Positions 1 to 6,742 of a stretch of DNA of 19,542 nt are shown in pieces. The stretch comes from an uncultured Oscillibacter sp. (lineage in GTDB: Bacteria > Bacillota > Clostridia > Oscillospirales > Oscillospiraceae). Where the stretch lies: contig NZ_URDP01000037.1 in the NCBI RefSeq assembly GCF_900546705.1, positions 1 through 19,542 on the forward strand, read 5' to 3'. The notes under the pieces were generated by a model. That model was not told the origin of the DNA. It saw nothing but the letters and a program-made list of their open reading frames with translations, and did no database searches. The stretch's first letter is position 1; each line of letters starts with the position of its first letter. The position numbers and the translations under genes were made by a program.

Positions 1-72
1 GGAGATAAGCGGGATCGAACCGCTGACCTCTTGACTGCCAGTCAAGCGCTCTCCCAGCTGAGCTATACCCCC
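1..72 (-). tRNA. tRNA-Ala (anticodon GGC), 3' end cut by the window edge
   Basis: The minus strand folds into a full cloverleaf of 72 bases. It has a 7-bp acceptor stem (GGGGGTA with TATCTCC, two G-T wobbles), a 4-bp D stem (GCTC/GAGC) and an anticodon stem CTTGA/TCAAG. The loop CTGGCAG reads anticodon GGC, which is Ala for GCC/GCU codons. The T arm AGCGG-TTCGATC-CCGCT is intact. The discriminator base and any encoded CCA lie just outside the window, beyond position 1, so the gene is complete except for those bases. Confidence 0.95.
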
Positions 73-103
73 AAGCCGTTTGTTCCCGTTCGGAACATGT
101 GCT

Positions 104-132
104 AGTATAGCAGGTAAGCCCCAGCTTGTCAA
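104..132 (-). promoter_or_regulatory. Promoter of tRNA-Ala
   Basis: On the minus strand, TTGACA (127-132) is separated by 17 bases from TATACT (104-109). The expected start near position 97 leaves a roughly 25-base 5' leader before the tRNA. The leader contains a small dyad, GTTCC/GGAAC, at 82-96. Promoter strength and spacing fit a stable-RNA gene. Confidence 0.8.
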
Positions 133-160
133 CCCCGTTTTTTCTTTTTTTCACCATTCT

Positions 161-1234
161 TTACGGCTGCCGCAAAACGAAGGTCAGCGCCGCCGGATTG
201 TGGTCCGACCAGGCAAAGCCCGTATCCACTGTCCACGCCCGACGGACCTCCACATTGTCGGAGACCAGGAAGCCGTCCACCGTCAGCACAAAGGTGGTGC
301 CGGGCGTGTACGGCGCGTCCGCGTTGCGGCAGGAGGGCACCGGCGCATTCTCCTCCAGCGGGGGCACCAGCGTGATCCCCTCCGGCACCATCTCCTCCGG
401 AAACGGGACCGCCCAGCTGGCGTCGTTGCCGCTGACACCGAACACCGCCGCAGAGTCCCCCAGCAGGTCCTTGTTGAAGTCTCCTCCGCAGATCACATAA
501 TCCCCGGCCTCGTAGGCCTGCCGCATGTCCTCCAGCAGCATGGTCAGCTGCCGGACAGCCACCTCCCCGTCGGTCAGGTAGGCGGACAGATGCACATTGT
601 AGAGCCGCAGGGTCCGGCCGTTGTCCACCGGGAGGCTGGAGACGCTGTAGCAGCGGTCCAGGTCAATGAGCTTTGAAACACCTTCGGCAATGGGGAGGCT
701 GCGCCGCACCACGCTGTCCACCCGGCGGGAGGCAAACGTCAATATGCCGGATCGGGACGCCCCGTGGGGCTCCAGCAGCGGCCAGAACAGGTACGGAGAA
801 TCATAGTTCTGGGCAAAGCTGCTGGAAAATCCGCCCAGCGCCTCCTTCACCAGCGCCGTCTCGTCCACGTGGTAGCTGCGGGTGGCATCCTGATCCACCT
901 CCTGCAAAAATACAAAGTTCGGAGACAGGTCCGTGACTGCCTCCATGGCGCCGGCGAGATTGTCCCGCACCGCCTGCTGGGAATAGGCACGGGACTCCGT
1001 TCCCCCGTCCATGAAAAAACTGTAATCGGCGCTGTAGGCTCCAAAGCCCACATTGTAGGATACCAGCGTATATGGTACCCCTGCCTCCGTCAGCGCCTGG
1101 ACATTGTTCTCCACCGGCACATCCAGGTTGTCCTCCAGCCGGTCGTAGGCGGCAAACACATACCCCACATAAGCCAGCACCGCCGCGGCAAGGCCGCCGG
1201 TGACGCCCAGCGCGATTTTTTTCCAACGTTTCAA
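161..1234 (-). CDS. Membrane-anchored endonuclease/exonuclease/phosphatase family protein
   Basis: A 357-residue protein of the EEP (DNase I/APE1/Mg-dependent phosphodiesterase) fold. The N-terminus (about residues 2-28, KRWKK then a hydrophobic run) is a signal anchor, so the catalytic domain probably faces outside. Motifs in order are SYNVG (N61), LQEVD (E112), YNVHLS (N213, H215), GGDFN (D252, N254), VDGFLVS (D320) and SDHNP (D344, H345), the full metal and catalytic set. I chose the TTG start at 1232-1234 because GGAGGAGAG lies at the right distance (1241-1249). An upstream in-frame ATG at 1346 lies beyond the promoter. The substrate (nucleic acid, sugar-phosphate or lipid head group) cannot be told from sequence. 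No terminator hairpin follows, so transcription may run on into the tRNA-Ala. Confidence 0.85.
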   Translation of the reverse strand: MKRWKKIALGVTGGLAAAVLAYVGYVFAAYDRLEDNLDVPVENNVQALTEAGVPYTLVSYNVGFGAYSADYSFFMDGGTESRAYSQQAVRDNLAGAMEAVTDLSPNFVFLQEVDQDATRSYHVDETALVKEALGGFSSSFAQNYDSPYLFWPLLEPHGASRSGILTFASRRVDSVVRRSLPIAEGVSKLIDLDRCYSVSSLPVDNGRTLRLYNVHLSAYLTDGEVAVRQLTMLLEDMRQAYEAGDYVICGGDFNKDLLGDSAAVFGVSGNDASWAVPFPEEMVPEGITLVPPLEENAPVPSCRNADAPYTPGTTFVLTVDGFLVSDNVEVRRAWTVDTGFAWSDHNPAALTFVLRQP

Positions 1235-1261
1235 TGGCCTCTCTCCTCCGTCTTTTTTCTG

Positions 1262-1290
1262 ATTGTAGCGTAAAAACGGCTCCGCCGCAA
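1262..1290 (-). promoter_or_regulatory. Promoter of the EEP-family gene
   Basis: On the minus strand, TTGCGG (1285-1290), a 17-base spacer, then TACAAT (1262-1267). The predicted start near 1255 gives a leader of about 20 bases carrying the GGAGGAG site. This supports the TTG start at 1234 and argues against the upstream ATG. Confidence 0.6.
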
Positions 1291-1319
1291 CCCACCTCCC
1301 CCTCAGCGGAAAAATGCCC

Positions 1320-1348
1320 TTGCTTTCTGCTCCAAATATTGTTACCAT
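1320..1348 (+). promoter_or_regulatory. Possible promoter of the DtxR/MntR-type gene
   Basis: TTGCTT (1320-1325), 17 bases, TACCAT (1343-1348) is the best-spaced pair upstream of the plus-strand regulator. The -10 is weak. The region 1331-1360 is AT-rich against its surroundings, which fits a promoter, but no clear metal-regulator dyad is visible. Confidence 0.3.
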
Positions 1349-1386
1349 AAATAGAAATCACACTGCATGAAAAGAGGTGAGCGGCT

Positions 1387-1755
1387 ATGGTGATTCACGA
1401 GTCCGCCGAGGACTATCTGGAGTCCATTCTGGTTTTGAGGGAGCGGCGGGGCGTTGTACACTCCATCGACATCGTCAACGAGCTGGGATATTCCAAGCCA
1501 AGCGTCAGCATCGCCATGAAGAAGCTGCGGGAAAACGGCTATATTTCCATGAGCCCGGACGGGAGCATCACGCTCAACGAAAGCGGCCTGGCCATTGCCA
1601 GCCGCGTTTACGACCGGCACAAGACCATCACCAAGCTCTTTACGCTGCTGGGGGTTTCCGCGGAAGCTGCTGCGGAGGACGCCTGCAAGGTGGAACACGA
1701 CCTCAGCGACGAGACATTTGGAAAGATCCGGGAATTTGTGGAAGCGCATGGCTGA
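1387..1755 (+). CDS. DtxR/MntR-family metal-dependent transcriptional regulator (short form)
   Basis: A 122-residue protein with the iron/manganese repressor layout. A winged helix-turn-helix spans residues 1-65 (ESAEDYLESIL..., then IDIVNELGYSKPSVSIAMKKL as the recognition region). A helical dimerisation and metal-binding half follows (HKTITKLFTLLGV, then the EDACKVEHDLS motif carrying the Glu, Cys and His ligands). It lacks the SH3-like third domain of DtxR/IdeR, so it is closer to MntR in length, and even a little shorter. The start ATG follows AGAGGTGA. Known family members bind Mn2+ or Fe2+ and repress uptake genes. No uptake gene is adjacent, and the metal ATPase downstream is convergent, so the target is open. 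Confidence 0.9.
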   Translation: MVIHESAEDYLESILVLRERRGVVHSIDIVNELGYSKPSVSIAMKKLRENGYISMSPDGSITLNESGLAIASRVYDRHKTITKLFTLLGVSAEAAAEDACKVEHDLSDETFGKIREFVEAHG

Positions 1756-1760
1756 CAAAA

Positions 1761-1803
1761 AGCGGGGCCCGGCGGATTGACCGCCGGGCCCCGCTCTCTT
1801 TTT
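1761..1803. terminator. Bidirectional terminator between convergent regulator and metal ATPase genes
   Basis: A perfect 15-bp GC-rich stem (1761-1775 with 1781-1795) encloses loop ATTGA. On the plus strand it is followed by CTCTTTTT (1796-1803), and on the minus strand by TTTT (1757-1760). It starts six bases after the regulator stop codon and ends nine bases beyond the ATPase stop, so it serves both genes. Confidence 0.92.
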
Positions 1804-1811
1804 GCGCCTTC

Positions 1812-3680
1812 CTACCGGGCCTTCCAGCGCAGCAGCAGAGCTGAGTGAACAATCACGAACACAGACCCGGCATTGTGGACCAGCGCGCCCACCACCGGCT
1901 CCAGACGGCCTGTCATGGCCAGGAAAATGGCCACAAAGTTCAGCGCCATGGAAAACGTCAGATTCCACCGGATGGTGCCCATCATCTTCCGGGACAGCGC
2001 CAGCAGATGGGGCAGCTCGCCGATCTCGTCCTTGACCAGGGCAATGTCCGCCGCATCTACGGCAATGTCGCTGCCCACACCGCCCATGGCCACACCCACC
2101 AGGGCCCGCTTGAGGGCCGGGGCATCGTTGATGCCGTCTCCGATCATGCACACCGGGCGGCCGCTCTCCTGAAGCCGGTCGATGGCGGCCAGCTTGTCCT
2201 CCGGCAGGCAGTCGGCCCGCACGGTGTCAATCCCCACGCGCCGTGCAATCTGCTCCGCCGCGCCGCGTCGGTCTCCGGTAAGGAGGATCGGCTCCACACC
2301 GCCTCGTTTCAGCGCCGCCACCACGTCCGCCGCCTGGGGCCGCACCGTGTCGGCCAGGGCCGCAAATCCGGCAAAGGTTCCGTCCACGGCTGCATAGATC
2401 ACCGTACACCCCCGGGTCAGGTAGGTCTCCGCCGCTGTGAGGGCCTTGTCGGGGACCGCAGCACCGCACTGCTCCAGCAGCGCCGCGTTTCCGGCGGCCA
2501 CGCTCCGGCCTTCCACCCGGGCCGTGACCCCCTTGCCCGGACACATGGAAAACGCCTGGGCCTGGGCCGGTTCCCGGCCGGTCTCCCGCCGGTAGCTGGC
2601 CGCCACCGCCTTTCCAAGAGGGTGCTCGGACCGCCCCTCTGCCCCGGCCAGCAGGGCGTAAAGCTCCGGACCGGAACAGCCGGGGCTCAGGCTCTCCACC
2701 TTTACCACCTCCGGCTTTCCGCAGGTGAGGGTACCGGTCTTGTCAAAGGCCACGCAGGCAACTTCCGCCAGTCTCTCCAGCGCATCTCCCTCCCGCACCA
2801 GAAGACCGTGGCGGGTAGCGTTGCCGATGGCGGCCATAATGGCCGTCGGGGTTGCCAGTACCAGCGCACAGGGACAAAATACCACCAGAATGGTTACGGA
2901 GCGCAGGATCTCCCCGGTAACCAGCCAAGTAACGGCCGCCGCGCTCAGGGCGATCACCACAATCCAGGTGGCCCAGCGGTCTGCCAGGCCCACGATCTTT
3001 GCCTTGCCTGCATCGGCGGACTGCACCAGTCGGATCATCCGCTGGATGGAGCTGTCCTCCCCCACTCTGGTGGCCCGCATATCAAAGGAGCCAAACCGGT
3101 TGACCGTGCCGCTGGAGACCTCATCCCCCACTCCCTTGTCCACAGGGATGGGCTCTCCCGTCATCACCGACTGATCCACCGAAGTGGTCCCGGCGGCGAT
3201 GATGCCGTCCACGGGGATCGTCTCCCCCGGCAGCACCCGCAGGATGTCCCCCGCCCGCACTTCCCTGGCCGGGATCTCCTGCTCCCCCTCCGGCGTCACC
3301 CGCCGGGCGGTACGCGGCGTCAGGCGGACCAGTCTCTCAATGCCGGCACGGGCCCTGGCTACCGTCAGATCCTCCAGCAGAGCGCCCAACTGCATGATGA
3401 GCGCCACTTCCCCGGCTGCAAAGTCCTCCCCGATGGCCACGGACGCCACCAGCGCCATGGACACCAGCACATCCGCCTTGATGTCGAAGGCCGTCACCAG
3501 ACCGATCAGCGCCTCCAACACAATGGGCACGCCACACAGCACGATGGCCACCCAGGCCGGGTCAAAGGGCAGCGGCAGCAGATGCAGCCCACTGGAGAGC
3601 AGCGAGAGGGCCGACACGATCAAAAACGCGATGTCCCGCTTGGTGCCGCCCCAGTCCAGAAGTCTTTCCAGATGTTCCAT
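1812..3680 (-). CDS. Heavy-metal-translocating P1B-type ATPase without N-terminal metal-binding domain
   Basis: A 622-residue cation pump that exports a transition metal using ATP. Visible landmarks are two N-terminal helices (about 18-65), two more before the actuator domain (about 70-105), TGEP (174-177), the membrane CPC motif (269-271), DKTGTLT with phosphorylated D313, SEHPLGKA (H353-P354, the P1B HP motif), and GDGINDAP (514-521). The last helix has HNAGS (H602, N603). There is no GMxCxxC HMA domain at the N-terminus. The last-helix motif is neither the MxxSS of copper pumps nor the DxG of Zn/Cd pumps. From memory it resembles CtpC-like P1B ATPases, so Mn or another divalent ion is possible (inference). 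The start ATG follows AAGGAGGAG. It lies under a CsoR-type operator and downstream of csoR, so it is probably metal-inducible. Confidence 0.92.
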   Translation of the reverse strand: MEHLERLLDWGGTKRDIAFLIVSALSLLSSGLHLLPLPFDPAWVAIVLCGVPIVLEALIGLVTAFDIKADVLVSMALVASVAIGEDFAAGEVALIMQLGALLEDLTVARARAGIERLVRLTPRTARRVTPEGEQEIPAREVRAGDILRVLPGETIPVDGIIAAGTTSVDQSVMTGEPIPVDKGVGDEVSSGTVNRFGSFDMRATRVGEDSSIQRMIRLVQSADAGKAKIVGLADRWATWIVVIALSAAAVTWLVTGEILRSVTILVVFCPCALVLATPTAIMAAIGNATRHGLLVREGDALERLAEVACVAFDKTGTLTCGKPEVVKVESLSPGCSGPELYALLAGAEGRSEHPLGKAVAASYRRETGREPAQAQAFSMCPGKGVTARVEGRSVAAGNAALLEQCGAAVPDKALTAAETYLTRGCTVIYAAVDGTFAGFAALADTVRPQAADVVAALKRGGVEPILLTGDRRGAAEQIARRVGIDTVRADCLPEDKLAAIDRLQESGRPVCMIGDGINDAPALKRALVGVAMGGVGSDIAVDAADIALVKDEIGELPHLLALSRKMMGTIRWNLTFSMALNFVAIFLAMTGRLEPVVGALVHNAGSVFVIVHSALLLRWKAR

Positions 3681-3694
3681 GTCTCTCCTCCTTC

Positions 3695-3710
3695 ATACCT
3701 ATGGGGGTAT
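3695..3710 (-). promoter_or_regulatory. CsoR-type operator of the metal ATPase
   Basis: ATACCTATGGGGGTAT is an interrupted dyad, ATACC-N6-GGTAT, of the kind bound by CsoR-family repressors. It lies between the -10 element (3715-3720) and the ribosome site, overlapping the expected transcription start. It matches the site in front of csoR at 15 of 16 positions. Confidence 0.8.
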
Positions 3711-3714
3711 AGGT

Positions 3715-3745
3715 ATAATATTGCATACAGGGCGCTTCCTGTCAA
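3715..3745 (-). promoter_or_regulatory. Promoter of the metal ATPase
   Basis: On the minus strand, TTGACA (3740-3745) and TATTAT (3715-3720) are 19 bases apart, longer than the usual 17. The csoR terminator tail lies just upstream. The expected start falls in the operator at 3695-3710. Confidence 0.6.
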
Positions 3746-3746
3746 G

Positions 3747-3779
3747 AAAAAGACGGCCGCCCAACGGCAGCCGCCTTTT
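3747..3779 (-). terminator. Terminator of csoR
   Basis: On the minus strand a 10-bp stem (3766-3775 with 3752-3761, including G-U pairs) and loop GTTG is followed by TTTTT (3747-3751). AAAA precedes it and can extend the stem. It begins directly at the csoR stop codon and ends next to the ATPase -35, so the two genes appear to be separate transcripts of one regulon. Confidence 0.75.
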
Positions 3780-4054
3780 CAGCGCATATTGGCAAACCGC
3801 TCCACTGCTTTGGTGAAGCTGGCAATGGTCTGGTCGGCATCTCCGTGCTCGATGCCGTCCCGGACGCAGTGCTGGATATGCCCCTCCAGCACCACCTGTC
3901 CGCACCGATGCAGAGCGGACTTGGCCGCATTGATCTGGGCGAGGATATCCTCACAGGGCACGTCCTCATCCACCATCCGATCGATGGCCTGGACCTGTCC
4001 CAAAATCTTCCGCAGCCGCCGATGCAGGTTCTCCGCATCCATGCACTGTCTCAT
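3779..4054 (-). CDS. csoR: CsoR/RcnR/FrmR-family metal-sensing repressor
   Basis: A 91-residue all-helical DNA-binding repressor of the DUF156 family. It contains LRKILGQVQAIDRMV and the family's metal-ligand pattern: C34 (VPCEDIL), H59 and C63 (GHIQHC). This Cys-His-Cys set is that of Cu(I)-sensing CsoR, rather than the H-C-H-H of RcnR or the pattern of FrmR. An extra Cys lies at 51, and another at 4. The start ATG at 4052-4054 is preceded by GGAGGC. An upstream in-frame ATG (4117) lies in the -35 element and is rejected. Matching operators in front of this gene and the ATPase imply autoregulation plus control of the pump. The copper call is uncertain because the pump lacks copper-type membrane motifs. 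Confidence 0.9.
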   Translation of the reverse strand: MRQCMDAENLHRRLRKILGQVQAIDRMVDEDVPCEDILAQINAAKSALHRCGQVVLEGHIQHCVRDGIEHGDADQTIASFTKAVERFANMR

Positions 4055-4067
4055 TGTTTCGCCTCCA

Positions 4068-4083
4068 ATACCTATAGGGGTAT
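4068..4083 (-). promoter_or_regulatory. CsoR-type operator of csoR
   Basis: ATACCTATAGGGGTAT is an ATACC-N6-GGTAT dyad that overlaps the expected transcription start of csoR. It is nearly identical to the ATPase operator at 3695-3710, with one difference at the ninth base. Confidence 0.8.
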
Positions 4084-4087
4084 CCGT

Positions 4088-4117
4088 ATCATACCAAATT
4101 CCCCGCGGCACTGTCAA
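4088..4117 (-). promoter_or_regulatory. Promoter of csoR
   Basis: On the minus strand, TTGACA (4112-4117) and TATGAT (4088-4093) have an 18-base spacer. The start site is expected near 4081, inside the CsoR-type operator. The region lies only about 40 bases after the glycerate kinase stop codon. Confidence 0.75.
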
Positions 4118-4155
4118 GCATGCACCCCGTCCGCCGCAGAGCGGCCCATTCCCGG

Positions 4156-5394
4156 TCAGACCGGCCGGCGCAGCAGCACAACCGCCACGTCGTTGACGTT
4201 GGTGCCGGTGGGACCTGTGCGGATCAGGCCGCCCACCGCGTCCAGAGCGTGATAGGCATCATTGTCCGCCAGCGTGCGGTGTACGGAGATCCCAGCCCGG
4301 CGCAGGCGCTCCATGGTCTGCCCGTCCACCACGCCGCCGGCGGCATCGGTAGGGCCGTCCGTCCCGTCGGAGCCTACGGAGAAAATCAGCGTATCCGCCA
4401 TGCCGTCGATGCCGGGTGCGGCAGCCAGGGCCAGCTCCTGGTTCCTCCCGCCCAGGCCGGAACCGGTCAGCTGCACCACCGTCTCCCCCCCGGCCAGAAA
4501 CGCCAGGGACTCCAATGCATGTTCGTGGGTCCGGGCAATGGAGGCCAGGAAGGAACCTGCTTCCTTTGCCTGGCAGCACAGCCGGTCCGTCAGCAGCACA
4601 GGCCGGTAGCCCAAGCCGCGGCAGGCCTCCGCCGCGGCGGCGCACAGCTCCCGGACACTGCCGGTGATGACCGTCTCTACGTTGTCCAGCTGCTTGGGCG
4701 TCTCTACCGCCAGCAGCCGCCGCGCCCCGTCGGACAGGGGAAGATGATATTTCTCCGCCACTGCGGCGGCATCGGCGCAGGTGGTCGGGTCCGGACAGGC
4801 CGGCCCGGAGGCGATCATGTCCAGCGGGTCGCCCAGAATGTCCGAGAGCACCACCGCATACACCCGGGCCGGGGCGCACAGCTGGGCAAAGCGTCCGCCC
4901 TTGACGGCCGAGAGCCGCTTGCGCACGGTGTTCATCTCCACGATATCCGCCCCGCTGGCCAGCATAGCCCGGGTCACCTCCGCCAGTTCCTCCCCCGGGA
5001 TGAGGGGGCTTTCAAAAAGCGCCGACCCGCCGCCGGAGAGCAAAAATACCACCGTGTCCTCCTGCTTCAGATCCCGCACCAGCGCCATGGCCGCCTCTGT
5101 GCCCCGGAAGGAATTCTCATCCGGAACCGGATGCCCTCCCTCATAGATGCTGCACCGGGAAATGGCACCCATGGAGTGGCCGTACTTGGTTACCACCACG
5201 CCCGCCGTGAGCCGCTCTCCCAGCACCTGCGCTGCGCAGCTGGCCATTTGCCAGGCGGCTTTTCCCGCCGCCACCAAATAAACCCGTCCGCCGGAAAACG
5301 CCCGGCCCTCCAGAGCCCGGCGCACCGCCGTATCCGGCTGGCAGGCGCCCAGGGCGGCGTCTATGATTGTTCTGGCATCGGAATGGATGGACAT
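4156..5394 (-). CDS. Glycerate 2-kinase, MOFRL family
   Basis: A 412-residue cytosolic kinase of the GckA/TtuD (DUF4147 plus MOFRL) type, which phosphorylates D-glycerate to 2-phosphoglycerate. Conserved stretches are AAGKAAWQMA (42-51), GGHPVPDENS (86-95), the SGGGSALFE loop (120-128), NTVRKRLSAVKGGR (155-168), SDILGDPLDMIASGP (184-198), GGRNQELAL (315-323), DGTDGPTDAAGG (343-354) and TGPTGTNVND (393-402). These cover both the Rossmann-like half and the C-terminal MOFRL half at normal family length. The ATG at 5392-5394 follows AAGGAGGAAG. It starts 13 bases after the stop of the upstream CdaR-like regulator, so the two form an operon, and glycerate from sugar-diacid or glyoxylate breakdown is the likely substrate. 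No clear terminator follows. Confidence 0.93.
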   Translation of the reverse strand: MSIHSDARTIIDAALGACQPDTAVRRALEGRAFSGGRVYLVAAGKAAWQMASCAAQVLGERLTAGVVVTKYGHSMGAISRCSIYEGGHPVPDENSFRGTEAAMALVRDLKQEDTVVFLLSGGGSALFESPLIPGEELAEVTRAMLASGADIVEMNTVRKRLSAVKGGRFAQLCAPARVYAVVLSDILGDPLDMIASGPACPDPTTCADAAAVAEKYHLPLSDGARRLLAVETPKQLDNVETVITGSVRELCAAAAEACRGLGYRPVLLTDRLCCQAKEAGSFLASIARTHEHALESLAFLAGGETVVQLTGSGLGGRNQELALAAAPGIDGMADTLIFSVGSDGTDGPTDAAGGVVDGQTMERLRRAGISVHRTLADNDAYHALDAVGGLIRTGPTGTNVNDVAVVLLRRPV

Positions 5395-5407
5395 GGATGC
5401 TTCCTCC

Positions 5408-6538
5408 TTACAATTTTTCCTCCTGTCGGGCAAACAGCTCGCACAGGCAGAGCAGCACGCTCTCCCTGGGCACGCGGATGCTGTACCCGGTCTTTTCCTT
5501 CAGCTTCTGCAGCCGGTATAACACGGTGTTTTTATGGAGAAACAGGGCGTTTGCCATCTGTTCGGTCTGTCCGTCACACCGGAAGAAGAGGCGGATGGTC
5601 TCCAGCAGCTCCTGCCGCTCCCGTCCCTTGCAGCCGCCCATGACCCGTTCCAGCAGGTCCCGGCGGATATCCGGCGGGATGCTCTGGGCCAGAAATTCCA
5701 GAGAGGCCTGGTCATAGAAAAGAATCCCGCCGCCGGTCCGGGCTGCCAGGCAGGCTGTACGGGCCTCCTGATAGCAAAGGCGTACCTCCAGCCCCCGGCG
5801 GCCGCCGGCGCTGACACCGCCGCATACCCGGGCCGAGCAGGCCGACTCCATCTCACTGCGGATACGATCCAGCCGCAGCAGCATGGCGTGCTTTTCGCAG
5901 CTCTCGCACAGGACCAGAATCCGCTGGTTCACCACTGCGCACAGCGCCGACTCCTGATGCAGGAACGGTCGGATCCGGGTCAGCGCCCGGGCATTGCAGA
6001 TTTCCCTTCCGGACTCCTCCGTGCCGCTGCTGTGCACCTCCAGCAGCGCCGCCGTCCAGGGGCGGCTCACATCAATGCCCAGCAGCTGTCCGCGGAACTC
6101 CAGCTCTGCAAGATCGGTCTCCCCGGAAAAGAGCCAGTTTTCGATGAAGCACCCGCGGGCATCCTCCAGCTGTGCCTCCTGCTCCTGGCGGCGGACATCC
6201 CGCAGCAAGATCTCCGTCATGTGCTGAATGACGCCGCCCAGGGACGCCACCTCCTCCGGTGCGCCGGTAACGCCGATAACCCCCACCGTCTGGCCCTCCA
6301 TGCGGATGGGCAGATTCACGCCCCTTCGGATTCCCCGTTCGGGGGCGTCCTCGTACACCACCAGGCGGTCCAGGCCCTTTTCCAGCAGTTCCCGGGCCCC
6401 GGCGTGAATCTGTCCCATACGTCCGGTGTCCGTACTGGCCAGGATAGTGCCTGTATCGTCCATCAGGTTGATATCACAGCCGGCCACCGTCTTGACCTCC
6501 CAGACGATGGACAGTGCCGTCTCCCTTGCTATAAACAT
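5408..6538 (-). CDS. CdaR-family sugar diacid/glycerate-responsive transcriptional regulator
   Basis: A 376-residue regulator. Residues 1 to about 130 match the putative sugar diacid recognition domain (INLMDDTGTILASTD..., GVNLPIRMEGQTVGVIGVTG). The middle is a linker domain. The C-terminus (about 315-365) has the PucR-type helix-turn-helix (LLETIRLFFRCDGQTEQMA, then LHKNTVLYRLQKLKEKTG). In E. coli, CdaR activates galactarate, glucarate and glycerate catabolism. Here the next gene in the operon is a glycerate kinase, which fits the same role. The ATG follows GGAGG (6546-6550). The TAA stop lies beside the ribosome site of the kinase gene, suggesting linked translation. Confidence 0.9.
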   Translation of the reverse strand: MFIARETALSIVWEVKTVAGCDINLMDDTGTILASTDTGRMGQIHAGARELLEKGLDRLVVYEDAPERGIRRGVNLPIRMEGQTVGVIGVTGAPEEVASLGGVIQHMTEILLRDVRRQEQEAQLEDARGCFIENWLFSGETDLAELEFRGQLLGIDVSRPWTAALLEVHSSGTEESGREICNARALTRIRPFLHQESALCAVVNQRILVLCESCEKHAMLLRLDRIRSEMESACSARVCGGVSAGGRRGLEVRLCYQEARTACLAARTGGGILFYDQASLEFLAQSIPPDIRRDLLERVMGGCKGRERQELLETIRLFFRCDGQTEQMANALFLHKNTVLYRLQKLKEKTGYSIRVPRESVLLCLCELFARQEEKL

Positions 6539-6550
6539 ACCGGTTCCTCC

Positions 6551-6567
6551 ATTGTGTTTGGAACAAT
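6551..6567 (-). promoter_or_regulatory. Candidate operator in the cdaR-like leader
   Basis: ATTGT-N7-ACAAT, a 17-base dyad, sits between the promoter and the ribosome binding site of the CdaR-like gene. It could be a regulator site or leader structure. The arms are short and AT-rich, so chance is possible. Confidence 0.3.
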
Positions 6568-6606
6568 TTTTACTTTTTGTTTCTGTTTTTTACACAGTTT
6601 TCTTTT

Positions 6607-6634
6607 ATTATATCGAAGGTGTCGGAAAAGACAA
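6607..6634 (-). promoter_or_regulatory. Promoter of the regulator-glycerate kinase operon
   Basis: On the minus strand, TTGTCT (6629-6634), 16 bases, then a perfect TATAAT (6607-6612). This leaves an AT-rich leader of about 60 bases before the start codon. Confidence 0.65.
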
Positions 6635-6710
6635 CCAATTTTCAAAAAGATCTGGAAAACACCTCCGAAAAAATTCCGGGCGGCGCTGCCCGCCCCCACC
6701 AGTGGACAAC

Positions 6711-6742
6711 AAAAAAGCGGCACGACGGTCGTCATGCCGCTT
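6711..6742 (-). terminator. Terminator of the CapA-family gene
   Basis: On the minus strand, AGCGGCATGAC and GTCGTGCCGCT form an 11-bp stem with one T-G wobble (6716-6741), followed by a TTTTT tract (6711-6715). The stem overlaps the last base or two of the stop region of the CapA-family gene. Confidence 0.85.

Noticed and set aside
82..96. Small inverted repeat GTTCC/GGAAC in the tRNA leader
   Set aside because: It is too short and GC-biased to call an operator. It probably has no separate function.
1235..1348. Longer N-terminus for the EEP protein using the ATG at 1346
   Set aside because: The promoter TTGCGG-17-TACAAT (1262-1290) lies inside that extension, and a good ribosome site precedes the TTG at 1234.
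4133..4145. Hairpin GCCGC-AGA-GCGGC after the glycerate kinase gene
   Set aside because: The stem is only five base pairs and no T tract follows on the minus strand, so I do not call it a terminator.
1845..4196. A 783-codon open frame on the plus strand antisense to the metal ATPase and csoR
   Set aside because: It lies opposite genes with clear motifs. Its product is rich in His, Arg, Gly and Gln without any domain, which is usual for GC-rich antisense frames.
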